Shown here: in pieces, positions 45,529-54,566 of the stretch | Numbering within the stretch: the stretch's first letter is position 1 | Layout of the letters: each line of letters opens with the position of its first letter | DNA from: Psychrobacter submarinus | GTDB taxonomy: Bacteria; Pseudomonadota; Gammaproteobacteria; Pseudomonadales; Moraxellaceae | NCBI RefSeq assembly: GCF_904846685.1 | Contig: NZ_CAJHBQ010000004.1 | Span: 124,001 to 188,000 of the forward strand | DNA: 64,000 bases | Direction of reading: 5' to 3' | Position numbers and translations under genes: made by a program | Notes under the pieces: generated by a model | Told to the model about the DNA's origin: nothing | Databases searched by the model: none | What the model saw: only the letters and a program-made list of their open reading frames with translations

Positions 45529-47112
45529 ATGACTATTATGAGTAATTTTGCAAGTAGCTTTGTGGATTTTGAAATACCAAGTTGGTTTGATAGCCAATTA
45601 TTGATGGGCATGCTGCGCGGTATCGAAAAAGAAGGTCTGCGCGTTAGATCAGATGGGTTTTTGGCACAAACGCCGCACCCTTCAAAGCTTGGTTCAAAAT
45701 TGACCCACCCGTTCATCACTACGGACTACTCTGAGAGTCTACTTGAGCTTATCACTGACCCAAGAGCGACGCCAAAAGATACTTTGGCTATGCTGCGTCA
45801 GCTGCATGTCTTAGTCTATCAGGCTTTGCCAGAGGGTGAGCTGATGTGGCCGTTGTCTATGCCTTGTATGCTCTCAGCAGATGATGCCGATATTCCACTG
45901 GCTGATTATGGTAGCTCCAATACCGGTAAGCTCAAAACGCTTTATCGTAGTGGACTTGGTATTCGTTATGGTCGCCGTATGCAGACGATTGCGGGGCTGC
46001 ATTATAACCTATCTTTTGGCGATGGTTTATTTATACAGTGGCAAAAGCAGCTTGCAGACGCGCAGACGCAGACGCTGACCGAGTTCAAAAACGAGAAGTA
46101 TTTAGGCCTCATCCGTAACTTTAAGCGCTTAACAAGCTTAGTTCTATATCTGCTAGGCGCTAGCCCTAGCGTCTGTCCTTGCTTCATCTCAGGCCGCGAG
46201 CATGACTTGGAGCTGATGAACGAGTCAACCTATTATAGACCAGCTGCCACAAGCCTACGTATGGGGAAGCTTGGCTATACCAATAGCGTTCAAGAGCATT
46301 TGGATATCCGCTATAACGATCTCACTGAGTATGTCGCAGGCCTACGCCGCGCGATTCAAACGCCGCATGAGAGCTTTAAGGCACTTGGACTAAATGATGA
46401 AGCGGGTGACCCTATCCAGATCAATGATCATATATTGCAAATAGAGAACGAATACTACAGTCCTATTCGCCCCAAACAAATTGCCGCGCGTGGTGAGACG
46501 CCGACAGAAGCGCTAGAGCGTCGCGGTATCGCTTATGTGGAATTTCGTGCCATCGACTTAGATCCTTATAGCGATGTAGGTATTCGCCTCTCAAGCGCTT
46601 GCTTCTTAGAGGTTATGGCGCTGTACTGCTTACTCAATGAGTCGCCAGATTTGTTGCCGGCAGAAGAAGAGGAGCTGGCGATTAATCTAGAGCGCGTAGT
46701 TAACGAAGGCCGCTCGGATAATCTACATATTCTAAATAATGGAAAAGAGCAGTCGCTACAAAGCTGGATGCTGGCGCATTTATCAAGTATGCAGCCGCTA
46801 GCCGCATTACTTGACGCCCATCATGGCGGTAATGATTACCGCGTAGCAGTAGCTTTGATGCAAGGTAAAGCGAGTAATTCAGAGTCGACCATCTCAGCAC
46901 AAGTTAATGCCGATAGTATGCGCTTAGGCAGTATGTGGAAGTTAGGCTTTACCTTAGCGCAGCAGCATCGCGATGCTATCCTTCAGCATACTTTAAGCCC
47001 TAATATGCAGGCAAAATATGAAGTATTGGCTGAAAAGTCGCTGTTGCAACAAAGCGAGATCGAAGCCAATGACACCGAAGACTTTATGGACTTCATTAAG
47101 CAGTACCGTTAA
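45529..47112 (+). CDS. gshA: Glutamate-cysteine ligase
   Basis: This is the first step of glutathione synthesis, joining glutamate and cysteine with ATP. The 527 residues match the proteobacterial GshA type: MLRGIEKEGLRVRSDG near the start, THPFITTDYSESLLELIT, then HYNLSFGDGLF, YLLGASPSVCPCF, the RMGKLGYTNS region and IAYVEFRAIDLDPYSDVGI. Start: ATG 45529 or ATG 45538; neither has a good Shine-Dalgarno, and the first is kept. gshB is not adjacent. Confidence 0.93.
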   Translation: MTIMSNFASSFVDFEIPSWFDSQLLMGMLRGIEKEGLRVRSDGFLAQTPHPSKLGSKLTHPFITTDYSESLLELITDPRATPKDTLAMLRQLHVLVYQALPEGELMWPLSMPCMLSADDADIPLADYGSSNTGKLKTLYRSGLGIRYGRRMQTIAGLHYNLSFGDGLFIQWQKQLADAQTQTLTEFKNEKYLGLIRNFKRLTSLVLYLLGASPSVCPCFISGREHDLELMNESTYYRPAATSLRMGKLGYTNSVQEHLDIRYNDLTEYVAGLRRAIQTPHESFKALGLNDEAGDPIQINDHILQIENEYYSPIRPKQIAARGETPTEALERRGIAYVEFRAIDLDPYSDVGIRLSSACFLEVMALYCLLNESPDLLPAEEEELAINLERVVNEGRSDNLHILNNGKEQSLQSWMLAHLSSMQPLAALLDAHHGGNDYRVAVALMQGKASNSESTISAQVNADSMRLGSMWKLGFTLAQQHRDAILQHTLSPNMQAKYEVLAEKSLLQQSEIEANDTEDFMDFIKQYR

Positions 47113-47208
47113 GCCTAGATGGCCTTAGCGGATGAGTCATTTAACTGAAATCAGCCATAATTAGCTACTAATCATAGCTCCAGCCCCTATTTTAAGAGTA
47201 CTTATTTG

Positions 47209-47721
47209 ATGCAAAGCCTACCCTCTTATCGCAGTATGCAAGTGTTTTTGGTAATTATGAGCGCTATCGGCATGGGCTATGCCTTGTTTTTTTTGCAGCA
47301 GTCTATGGGGCTTTCTCCCTGTCCTTTATGTATCTTTCAGCGTATCGGTTTGATGGTGATGGGCGGCTTTGCGCTCGTAGCGGCTATTTTTAATCCAAAA
47401 TCGAAACTTATCAGGTTTGGTCTGTGGTTAGGTAGCTTAGTCGGTATTGGCTGGGCGACGGGCGTTGCTGCTCGTCATGTCTGGCTCCAGCATCTGCCAG
47501 CTGATCAAGTGCCTGCTTGTGGCCCTGGCCTAGACTATTGGCTTGATACGCTACCGATGCAGCAAGTACTAAAACAAGTGTTCGCAGGTTCTGGAGAGTG
47601 CGCTACTATTGACTGGACATTTTTGGGTTTAAGTATCCCAGAGCAATCTTTGATATTTTTTAGCTTTCTTATTATCGTTCACTTGCTCATACTGATGAAT
47701 ATATTGCGTTCAAAAACTTAA
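47209..47721 (+). CDS. dsbB: Disulfide bond formation protein DsbB
   Basis: DsbB is an inner-membrane quinone reductase that reoxidises DsbA. The 170 residues have four spans and both redox pairs: Cys38 and Cys41 in SPCPLCIFQR, and a second pair in VPACGPGLDYWL and GSGECATIDW. Start choice: TTG 47206 is in frame, but ATG 47209 is preferred after AAGAG. It lies 96 bases downstream of gshA; together with the DsbC-like gene at 58961 it suggests a complete periplasmic disulfide system. Confidence 0.93.
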   Translation: MQSLPSYRSMQVFLVIMSAIGMGYALFFLQQSMGLSPCPLCIFQRIGLMVMGGFALVAAIFNPKSKLIRFGLWLGSLVGIGWATGVAARHVWLQHLPADQVPACGPGLDYWLDTLPMQQVLKQVFAGSGECATIDWTFLGLSIPEQSLIFFSFLIIVHLLILMNILRSKT

Positions 47722-48247
47722 AGGCTGTCAGTGCTATCAGTGCTGATAGTGCCCACTCGGGCTAATCGGCACTAACTTATGCCTAAACTAACTTATTCCT
47801 AAATAGCAACCTCGCTTAGTGTCTTCTACTTCTGCAGTTAGTACTCCCGCAGTCTCGCTGCAGCATCACCGCTCAACTCTATCTTTTATGTATTAATGTC
47901 CTCTGTATCAGTAACTTTTTTATCAAAAGTCTGTCACTGAGAGGCAAATCCTAAAATACAAATCTCCTCCTTTTATAACAAAAACCACACATTTTGGTCA
48001 TTCCAGTTTGTTATCTTACGATAATATTTTTCCGTTGATGGTGAATAAATAATCGTTTATCTTCAAAAGATATATAAAATGTGGCAATAAGGCTCTGCAC
48101 ACCAGTCCTGTGAGTACATCAGAAGCAGGTATGGTTACTTTGCCACTCTTGTCATCTTAAATGACATTAATACTAGCTTTTGTAAGTAGAGCTGACCTTA
48201 GTTGTCAGCTTGCACTTAATCCTCATCTGTTTGCTGTTGGTAAGATC
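47722..48247. other. Intergenic region dsbB / NlpE-like gene
   Basis: The 526 bases begin with small overlapping inverted repeats (CTATCAG-TG-CTGATAG near 47734-47749) that may terminate dsbB. The rest is AT-rich. The upstream frame of the lipoprotein is open into this region but lacks an ATG with a Shine-Dalgarno. Nothing else was recognised. Confidence 0.4.
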
Positions 48248-48874
48248 ATGATATATTCTTTTTCTAAATTTGCCACAACGCCTGCTCATTGTGGCTCTCG
48301 CTCGACTTTGAAACTCTTATTACCTTTGTCTTTTTGTGCTTTACTTGCGGGCTGTGATAGCCACTCCTCGACACCTAGCACTAATGAAAAAATGATGATT
48401 GCAAGTAAGCAGAGCGATGCTATTGCTGCAGAGCAGGAGACCATAGACCCTACCTCAGATAGCGATGGGACTAGTAGCGAAGAGGATGAGTCGCTCATTA
48501 GTACGGCCAAATCGGATAGAAAATCCTCCGTAGATCGCTCATCTTCGGATGCTACTACAACAAACGACAGTCAAATGCAGGCTACTTTAATCGGTGATTA
48601 TAAGGGAGTAATGCCCTGCTCTTTTTGTAGCAGCACAGAGGTGTTGCTAAACTTATTTGCTGATGGCTCTGTGGTAAAAACCAGTATTTATGATAATCCA
48701 AAAGAGCCGACCGACTCGTTAATTGAAAACGGTATTTATCGTCAAGATGATGACAAGATCACGATCGTTTACGATGATCAGCGTATAGAGAGCTATATTA
48801 TTCAAAACAACCATTTAGTATTACTAGATGATAACAACATTGCTGACGATGACTACACGTTATCGCGCCAGTAA
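48248..48874 (+). CDS. NlpE-like outer-membrane lipoprotein
   Basis: This 208-residue lipoprotein has a basic/hydrophobic signal sequence (KLLLPLSFCALLAGC) and lipidation Cys36 in the lipobox LAGC. A low-complexity Ser/Asp/Glu-rich linker (about 40-115) follows. The C-terminal domain resembles the NlpE N-terminal domain: LIGDYKGVMPCSFCSSTEVLLNLFADGSVV with the CxxC pair, then DDDKITIVYDDQRIESYII. NlpE senses surface contact and lipoprotein stress through Cpx in E. coli; whether that holds here is unknown. The start at 48248 is chosen because it gives a normal signal peptide. Confidence 0.8.
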   Translation: MIYSFSKFATTPAHCGSRSTLKLLLPLSFCALLAGCDSHSSTPSTNEKMMIASKQSDAIAAEQETIDPTSDSDGTSSEEDESLISTAKSDRKSSVDRSSSDATTTNDSQMQATLIGDYKGVMPCSFCSSTEVLLNLFADGSVVKTSIYDNPKEPTDSLIENGIYRQDDDKITIVYDDQRIESYIIQNNHLVLLDDNNIADDDYTLSRQ

Positions 48875-48907
48875 TATAAGTCTTTGTATATGTTTTTTGG
48901 TTCATAA

Positions 48908-49214
48908 TAGGGCGTGTTGAACATTCACAAATGCGCACTGCTGATCGCTACTAGTTTATCAAAGCTGTGTTCTAGTCGTCGTTAAAATTGCAGATAATGC
49001 TTATTGCATTGGCTAGCTGATTTTATTTAAACAGTCGCAACGACTAGGGCGATTTTAGCATCAGCCCTCACGACAACAACAGGGACAGGACTATTTTTTG
49101 CCGCTTTATTGATAAAAATAGACGCTTAGAACGACTAAACTTACCATTTTTATCTGCAAATCGCCTAAAAAATAGTCTCTGTCAGTGCCATGGTCGAATG
49201 TTTAACACGCCCTA
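48908..49214. mobile_element. 307-bp TIR-bounded element with nested inverted repeats
   Basis: The ends TAGGGCGTGTTGAACATTC (48908-48926) and GAATGTTTAACACGCCCTA (49196-49214) are inverted repeats with one difference. ATAA flanks both sides and TA occurs at each tip. Inside, TTGCAGATAA pairs with TTATCTGCAA, and GACAGGACTATTTTTT pairs with AAAAAATAGTCTCTGTC, so the element could fold into a long structured RNA or cruciform. There is no ORF. The outer TAGGGCGTGT is shared with 15388-15561. Confidence 0.65.
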
Positions 49215-49240
49215 ATAATCGGTAAACTTTAGATAATGTT

Positions 49241-49267
49241 AACGCCTACAGACTAGGCGTTTTTTTG
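49241..49267 (+). terminator. Intrinsic terminator upstream of mpl
   Basis: AACGCCT (49241-49247) and AGGCGTT (49255-49261) form a stem followed by seven T. It ends plus-strand transcripts coming from the lipoprotein gene or through the repeat element. Confidence 0.8.
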
Positions 49268-49288
49268 GGCGTTTTTTTACGCATTTTA

Positions 49289-49318
49289 TTGGTTATACCG
49301 TAGGCTTTACTTTACAAT
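49289..49318 (+). promoter_or_regulatory. Candidate mpl promoter
   Basis: TTGGTT (49289-49294) and TACAAT (49313-49318) with 18-base spacing form a sigma-70-like pair 58 bases before the mpl ATG and just after the terminator. Confidence 0.45.
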
Positions 49319-49375
49319 AATGTCCTAAATATCACGACTTACTCTTCTTTTCTTATCATTCGGTGCGAAACGTCT

Positions 49376-50896
49376 ATGCATATTCATATTCTTGGTATTT
49401 GTGGCACTTTTATGGGCTCACTAGCCTTATTGGCCCGCGAGCTTGGGCATGAAGTGACGGGCTCAGATGCCAATGTCTATCCGCCGATGTCCACTCAGTT
49501 ACAAGAGGCTGGCGTGACGATTATGGAAGGCTATCATATCGAGCATCTACAGCCTGCGCCTGAGTTGGTCGTTGTCGGTAATGCGATGAAGCGCGGGATG
49601 GATGTGGTCGAGTATATGCTCAATCAAGGACTGCGCTATACCTCAGGGCCGCAGTTCTTATCGGAGCAAGTACTACAATCGCGCCATGTGATAGCAGTGG
49701 CGGGCACGCATGGTAAGACCACAACAACGACGATGCTCGCTTGGATATTACAATATGCTGGGATTGATAGCGGGTTTTTGATTGGCGGCGTGCCGTTAGT
49801 CGATACTGATGATAAGCGTCTACAACAAGTCTTCGCTCATAGTAGCTACTTAGGCGCTGATTTTACAAATACCTCGGATTTAGGTTACTTTGTTATTGAA
49901 GCCGACGAATATGATTCAGCGTTTTTTGATAAGCGCTCAAAGTTCGTACATTATCGCCCGCGTACCGCTATTTTGAATAATTTGGAGTTTGATCACGCTG
50001 ACATTTTTGCTGATCTAGGAGCGATTCAGACGCAGTTTCATCATATGCTGCGTATGATTCCGAGTAGCGGACAAATTATTATGCCAGTCAATACGCCAAG
50101 TCTCGAAGATACCTTAGCTAAAGGCGTTTGGACGCCCGTTTGGCGCACCTCTATTGTCGATAATACTGATAAGAATCCGGCGCAAGCTCAAACCGCGGCA
50201 GCTGAGAGCGAGTGGCAAGCCCGACTTATCAGCGCTGATGGTAGCCAGTTTGAAGTGAGCTTTCATGGCGATAAAAGCGCTAAAAATACAACTGGTAATG
50301 AAGCGGCTAGTACCGATACGGCCGTAGTCGATTGGGCGATGAACGGCTTGCATAATGTCAATAATGCGCTAGTCGCTATTGCAGCGGCGTATGATATCGG
50401 CGTCGATATCGCAAGTGCCTGCGCCGCACTATCTGAGTTTGCCGGTATCAAACGGCGTATGGAGCTGATCGGTGAGGTGGGGGATATCTTAGTCTTTGAT
50501 GATTTCGCTCATCATCCGACCGCGATTACCACCACGTTGGATGGTGCCAAAAAGAAAATGGCTAATCAAAAGGTTTGGGCCGTTATCGAACCGCGCAGCA
50601 ACACGATGAAGATGGGTATTCATCAAGACAGCCTAGCGTCTTCGGCCGCGCTTGCCGATCAGACACTTTGGTACGAGCCTACAGGCCTTGAGTGGGGCCT
50701 CAAAGACGTCATAGCGCAAGCGCAGCAGCATAATAGCAACTTAAGCAGTCAGCAAGTGCTTGGTAGTACCGACGCTATAATCGAGCATCTCACTACTCAT
50801 GCTAGAGCGGGTGATGCTATTATTATCATGTCTAACGGCGGTTTTGAAGGTATTCACCAACGTCTATTGGCAGCATTGGCAACGACTCAGCGCTAA
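49376..50896 (+). CDS. mpl: UDP-N-acetylmuramate:L-Ala-gamma-D-Glu-meso-DAP ligase
   Basis: Mpl recycles the murein tripeptide by ligating it to UDP-MurNAc. The 506 residues open with the dinucleotide-like MHIHILGICGTFMGSLALLARELGHEVTGSD. They then show the ATP-binding AVAGTHGKTTTTTMLAWIL, the ADEYDSAFFDKRSKFVHYRP motif typical of Mpl, and the C-terminal Mur-ligase domain with IKRRMELIGEVGDILVFDDFAHHPTAI. A Ser/Thr/Ala-rich insert lies near residue 300. It has its own terminator. Confidence 0.95.
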   Translation: MHIHILGICGTFMGSLALLARELGHEVTGSDANVYPPMSTQLQEAGVTIMEGYHIEHLQPAPELVVVGNAMKRGMDVVEYMLNQGLRYTSGPQFLSEQVLQSRHVIAVAGTHGKTTTTTMLAWILQYAGIDSGFLIGGVPLVDTDDKRLQQVFAHSSYLGADFTNTSDLGYFVIEADEYDSAFFDKRSKFVHYRPRTAILNNLEFDHADIFADLGAIQTQFHHMLRMIPSSGQIIMPVNTPSLEDTLAKGVWTPVWRTSIVDNTDKNPAQAQTAAAESEWQARLISADGSQFEVSFHGDKSAKNTTGNEAASTDTAVVDWAMNGLHNVNNALVAIAAAYDIGVDIASACAALSEFAGIKRRMELIGEVGDILVFDDFAHHPTAITTTLDGAKKKMANQKVWAVIEPRSNTMKMGIHQDSLASSAALADQTLWYEPTGLEWGLKDVIAQAQQHNSNLSSQQVLGSTDAIIEHLTTHARAGDAIIIMSNGGFEGIHQRLLAALATTQR

Positions 50897-50929
50897 TAAC
50901 CCTACTCTTAGCTCATGCCATAGTCTATG

Positions 50930-50962
50930 TAGCGCCCTCAGATTCCGAGTGGCGCTTTTTTA
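50930..50962 (+). terminator. mpl terminator
   Basis: AGCGCC (50931-50936) pairs with GGCGCT (50951-50956), with an inner CTC..GAG pairing, followed by a T-run. Confidence 0.75.
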
Positions 50963-51113
50963 TCGTTTTTACAAGCCCTTTACGCATTCAATTCAAATGA
51001 TAGCAAATCAGGACTTTTTATCACACAGCCCCTACACTACTAACATTTCGTGCTTACTCTTCTGGCGAAGGAGTGACTACAATGTACTCATTCAATCAAT
51101 TAGGAGAATAATA

Positions 51114-51368
51114 ATGGGTTTTATATGGATGATTATTGTCGGTTTAGTCGCAGGTCTATTAGCGCGCGCTATTAAGCCAGGTAACGATGCGATGGGCTGG
51201 ATTATGACTATTGTACTCGGTATTGTAGGTGCAATGCTTGGTGGCTTTATTGCCGGTCTAATCGGTATCGATGCTGATGGCGGCTTTATCGGTCTGATAT
51301 TCTCAGTGATTGGCGCTATTATCTTACTCTTCTTGTATGAGATGATCGTCAATAAACGCCGCGTATAA
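51114..51368 (+). CDS. GlsB/YeaQ/YmgE family membrane protein
   Basis: This 84-residue transglycosylase-associated (YeaQ-type) inner-membrane protein has three spans. The motifs are GFIWMIIVGLVAGLLARAIKPG, MGWIMTIVLGIVGAMLGGFIAG and GFIGLIFSVIGAIILLFLYEM, with the family's KPG and Gly-rich turns. Homologues are stress-induced; the function is unknown. Start choice: the frame is open far upstream into mpl, but TAGGAG (51101-51106) before the ATG at 51114 and the family length fix the start. Confidence 0.9.
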   Translation: MGFIWMIIVGLVAGLLARAIKPGNDAMGWIMTIVLGIVGAMLGGFIAGLIGIDADGGFIGLIFSVIGAIILLFLYEMIVNKRRV

Positions 51369-51410
51369 TATAAGCACTTTTATAACAGGTGTTTAGCTAT
51401 ACTCTCGATT

Positions 51411-51443
51411 TAAAAAAACCTTATTATTATAAGGTCTTTTTTT
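51411..51443 (+). terminator. Terminator of the YeaQ-like gene
   Basis: ACCTTAT (51418-51424) pairs with ATAAGGT (51429-51435), with a preceding A-run and a following T-run, so it may work in both directions. Confidence 0.8.
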
Positions 51444-51509
51444 ATGAAGGCTTTAGTTGCTGCCCATAAATCTACTAATACGAAATCGACCTCAAGTTGT
51501 TGATAATCG

Positions 51510-51537
51510 TTACTTTTGCCCCCATTTACCTTATAAT
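51510..51537 (+). promoter_or_regulatory. Candidate def promoter
   Basis: TTACTT (51510-51515) and a perfect TATAAT (51532-51537), 16 bases apart, lie 38 bases before the def start codon. Confidence 0.45.
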
Positions 51538-51574
51538 AACGCCAATTCTATTTGCATGACTGAGGTAAGCCACT

Positions 51575-52126
51575 ATGGCAGTACTCCCTATTTTAAGCTA
51601 CCCTGATCCGCGCTTGCGCACTATCGCCGCCCCTGTAAAAGAGGTCGATGCTGAGATAAAAACATTAATCAGTGACATGATTGAAACTATGTATGCCGCT
51701 GATGGTATCGGTCTTGCCGCCTCGCAAGTGGATCGCCATATTCAACTGATCGTGATGGACTTATCTGAAAACAGAGATACTCCCATGGTCTTTATCAATC
51801 CTAAAGTGACGCCACTAGTCGAAGAAAAGCAGCCTTATGAAGAAGGCTGTCTGTCGGTTCCTGATGTCTATGATAAAGTTGAGCGCCCAAGCAAAGTGCG
51901 TATCGAAGCTTTAGACGCTGATGGTGAGGCTATTGACGAGATAGCAGAAGGCTTACTCGCTGTTTGTATTCAGCACGAAATGGACCATCTCAATGGGGTT
52001 ATCTTTGTCGATTATCTATCACGCCTAAAACAAACTCGCGCCCGCGATAAAGTCAAAAAAGTGCTTAAGATACGCGAAAAGCAAAGCCAACAAGCCGCAA
52101 AACAGCCTGAAGCTACAAATGTCTAA
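51575..52126 (+). CDS. def: Peptide deformylase
   Basis: This removes the N-formyl group from nascent proteins. The 183-residue metalloenzyme has all three family motifs: GIGLAASQ (45-52), EGCLSVP with metal ligand Cys92, and QHEMDHLNG with ligands His134 and His138 and catalytic Glu135. A basic, Gln-rich C-terminal tail may contact the ribosome. It is not next to fmt here, unlike in E. coli. It is flanked by its own promoter and terminator. Confidence 0.96.
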   Translation: MAVLPILSYPDPRLRTIAAPVKEVDAEIKTLISDMIETMYAADGIGLAASQVDRHIQLIVMDLSENRDTPMVFINPKVTPLVEEKQPYEEGCLSVPDVYDKVERPSKVRIEALDADGEAIDEIAEGLLAVCIQHEMDHLNGVIFVDYLSRLKQTRARDKVKKVLKIREKQSQQAAKQPEATNV

Positions 52127-52142
52127 ATAGCGAACCTTTGAG

Positions 52143-52177
52143 TGCATGTCAAAACCTTCATGTTGACATGCATTTTT
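52143..52177 (+). terminator. def terminator
   Basis: TGCATGTCAA (52143-52152) pairs with TTGACATGCA (52163-52172), a 10-bp perfect stem followed by five T. Confidence 0.85.
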
Positions 52178-52235
52178 ATGCCTCCTTTCTAAAAACCCCT
52201 TTCCTCTTTTTTATCTTTACTAAAGGCTTATTGCT

Positions 52236-53417
52236 ATGACTATGATCAAAATTGACCAATATTTTGACCCTGCTGCTTGGGGCAAATTCACCAAAGCCGC
52301 TGAGGGTCGCGACACGCCTTTTTTGATCGTTGATCTGAATCGTATCAAACTGAAATTCAATGAAATGATTGGCCTGTTTCCCGAAGCAAAAGTCCATTAT
52401 GCAATGAAAGCTAGCCCTGCGGTGCAAGTGATTGAGCTATTAGCAGAGCTAGGTTCAAACTTTGACTGCGCTTCCATCTATGAGCTGGATCGGGTGCTCG
52501 ACTGCGGCGTTGCGCCCTCGCGTATCTCTTATGGCAATACCATCAAAAAAGCAAAGCATGTAAAATACGCCTTTGATAAAGGTATCGATCTGTATGCAAC
52601 CGACTCAGAAGCAGATCTCAAAAATATCGCTGAGCAGGCTCCTGGCTCAAAGGTGTTTGTACGTATTTTGGTAGAAGGCTCAGACACTGCTGAATGGCCC
52701 TTATCGCGTAAGTTTGGTTGCCATCCTGATATGGCCGTTGATCTGCTCATCCAAGCTAAAGAGCTTGGCTTAGTGCCTTATGGAGTTTCGTTCCACGTGG
52801 GCAGTCAGCAAAAATCAGTGACCGTCTGGCACGATGCCCTAGTCATGGTCAAAGATATCTTTGATAAGCTTATGAGTGAGCAAGGCATTAAGCTACAAAT
52901 GATTAACCTCGGCGGCGGCTTCCCTGCTCGGTATCTCAACCAAATCAATACCATACAAGACTACGCCGGATCGGTAAAACAATACTTAGTCGATAGCTAC
53001 GGTATAGACGATATGCCAGAGATTATCCTGGAGCCCGGCCGCTCGCTGGTGGCAAGCTCTGGGGTCTTAGTCAGTGAAGTGGTGCTGATTTCTCGCAAAT
53101 CGCATGAGGAGGAGACGCGCTGGGTTTATACTGATGTGGGGCTGTTCCAAGGGTTAATTGAAACGTTAGGTGAAGCGATTAAATATCCCGTTTATACTCC
53201 AAAAATGGCAACATCGACCACGTCAGGTACAGTGGTTTTAGCAGGGCCGACTTGTGACTCTGCTGATATCATGTATGAAGAGACCGACTATCAGCTACCC
53301 CAAGAGCTGGAGATTGGCGATAAAATTTATTGGCTCGCGACGGGGGCTTATACCAACTCTTATTCGTCTGTCGAGTTCAATGGCTTTCCGCCATTAGAAG
53401 TGGTTTATCTTGATTAA
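52236..53417 (+). CDS. PLP-dependent ornithine/lysine decarboxylase (alanine-racemase fold)
   Basis: This fold-type III decarboxylase is of the kind that makes putrescine or cadaverine in Pseudomonas and eukaryotes. The 393 residues show the PLP lysine Lys58 in HYAMKASPAV, FDCASIYELDRVL, SFHVGSQ, the glycine-rich MINLGGGFPARY, EPGRSLVASSG (PLP phosphate) and the catalytic-type Cys in GPTCDSADI near the C-terminus. The length and motifs fit ornithine decarboxylase better than diaminopimelate decarboxylase, which is longer. Whether it prefers ornithine or lysine cannot be told by eye. AAAGG precedes the start. Confidence 0.88.
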   Translation: MTMIKIDQYFDPAAWGKFTKAAEGRDTPFLIVDLNRIKLKFNEMIGLFPEAKVHYAMKASPAVQVIELLAELGSNFDCASIYELDRVLDCGVAPSRISYGNTIKKAKHVKYAFDKGIDLYATDSEADLKNIAEQAPGSKVFVRILVEGSDTAEWPLSRKFGCHPDMAVDLLIQAKELGLVPYGVSFHVGSQQKSVTVWHDALVMVKDIFDKLMSEQGIKLQMINLGGGFPARYLNQINTIQDYAGSVKQYLVDSYGIDDMPEIILEPGRSLVASSGVLVSEVVLISRKSHEEETRWVYTDVGLFQGLIETLGEAIKYPVYTPKMATSTTSGTVVLAGPTCDSADIMYEETDYQLPQELEIGDKIYWLATGAYTNSYSSVEFNGFPPLEVVYLD

Positions 53418-53436
53418 TACTTGATTAGTTAGTTCA

Positions 53437-53480
53437 TAAAAAAAGCGTAATACTGAAATTTAAAGTATTGCGCTTTTTTT
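53437..53480. terminator. Bidirectional terminator after the decarboxylase gene
   Basis: AAAAAAAGCG and CGCTTTTTTT frame a long imperfect stem with AATACT/AGTATT. Poly-A on one side and poly-T on the other allow termination on either strand. Confidence 0.85.
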
Positions 53481-53585
53481 ATGACTTATATTTGGCGTAG
53501 GGTGCGCCCCGCGTACTTGAAAGTCGTTAAAACAAGGCAATTACTCGTTAACTTACTAAGATAACTTTTGATTAGAATGTTTAAT

Positions 53586-54500
53586 AGACCTCTTGCAAAA
53601 GTCATAGTCTAAGCTCGGAATTAATGATACCAGCAAACAGCTTCATTCTAAGATCATAGCGCTGACGACGGTTGCGATATTTATGAGCCACGATTTTAAA
53701 CAACTTGATTAAGCCTATTTTGTGCTCAACCACAATACGGAACTTTGCCAGATAGTGATTGGCCTGTTTGCATATCTCCAATAACTGACCACCACGAGGT
53801 TTCTTAAAAGGGGTGAAGGTTTGCTTATGTAGCTTTGCTATACCTTGATAGCCACTATCTGCTAGTAATTTAGCATTGTCAGGAAGCCAATCAGGACAAG
53901 TATCTTTATAGAGCTTAAAATCGTGGATTGACCCTTTGCAGGTTTGCACATCAAGTATCAAGCCGGTTTGCCAATGGACGATAACCTGCGCTTTTAAGGT
54001 GTGTTGTTTTTTCTTGCCGCTGTAGTAGTCGCTTTGGTTTTTTTTGGACGCTCAATAGGGGTTTCGGTGGCATCGACGATGACGACTGACCAATTGATGT
54101 CCTCATCGACACGACTAGGCAGCTTTTTAGGCAATTCAAACTTGCCAGAGTCAATCAGTGTGTCTTCTACTTTACGAATGATACGGCTAGCAGAAGACTC
54201 ATGAATACCAAAGTCCATACTGATATGATAAAGCGTGCGGTATTCACGCCAATAAGTCAGGGCTAGTAGTATCTGCTCCTTAAGACTGAGCACACTTGGT
54301 CTGCCTGATTTGGTCTTAGATGCTTCATGCTCTTGCATGGCATCAAGCATCTCATAAAAGGTGGCTTTATGAATGCCAGTGTAGCGTTTAAAACCAGCGT
54401 TACTTTGTTTGAGTAGCTTATTTATGTTTGGCATATCTATTAAGTAAGTAGAGTTCAATAATATACGTTGTGTCTTACAACTACTTTTGCAAGAGGTCTA
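53586..54500 (-). mobile_element. Complete IS5-family (ISL2-like) insertion sequence
   Basis: The 915-bp element has 17-bp perfect terminal inverted repeats (AGACCTCTTGCAAAAGT at 53586-53602 and its complement at 54484-54500). It is flanked by the 3-bp direct repeat AAT (53583-53585 and 54501-54503). It carries one transposase split into two overlapping frames. The intact ends, target duplication and catalytic residues suggest a recent, possibly active insertion. The group name is from memory of end sequences and should be confirmed. Confidence 0.9.
53602..54458 (-). CDS. IS5-family transposase made by -1 frameshifting (orfA-orfB)
   Basis: The first frame (54458-53994) encodes 154 residues: an N-terminal helix-turn-helix (GFKRYTGIHKATFYEMLDAM) and the first catalytic Asp in VVIVDATETPIERP. 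The second frame, ending at 53602, encodes the rest of the DDE domain: the second Asp in LADSGYQGI and Glu in VVEHKIGLIKLFKI. A run of eight A in the mRNA (complement of 54038-54045) lies just after the first Asp. Slipping back one base there joins the frames into PKKNQSDYYSGKKKQHTLK, the expected continuation, so programmed -1 frameshifting is likely. orfA alone would be inactive. Confidence 0.88.
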
Positions 54501-54566
54501 ATCATCATATTTAAGTTAATGGTGTGCATGGCGCATCCTACAACATCTTAGTTCTGGAGAACTCAA

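Larger units (their letters stand above)
53494..54540. repeat. REP-like inverted repeat split by the insertion sequence
   Basis: GTAGGGTGCGCC near 53498-53509 and GGCGCATCCTAC near 54529-54540 are nearly perfect inverted repeats that lie on either side of the IS. A similar AGGTGCGCGAGGCGCACCCT hairpin occurs at 60232. Without the IS they would be about 130 bases apart. Confidence 0.5.

Noticed and set aside
45351..45719. Two minus-strand frames upstream of and overlapping gshA
   Set aside because: They cross the tandem repeat and read antisense to gshA; their shared ends come from the repeat itself.
50799..51113. Long 5' extension of the YeaQ-like frame
   Set aside because: It overlaps mpl and lacks translation signals; the ATG at 51114 has a clear Shine-Dalgarno and gives the family length.
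52790..52805. TTCCACGTGG inside the decarboxylase gene as a further parS site
   Set aside because: The flanks do not continue the palindrome (GTTCCACGTGGGCA), so it falls outside the parS consensus.
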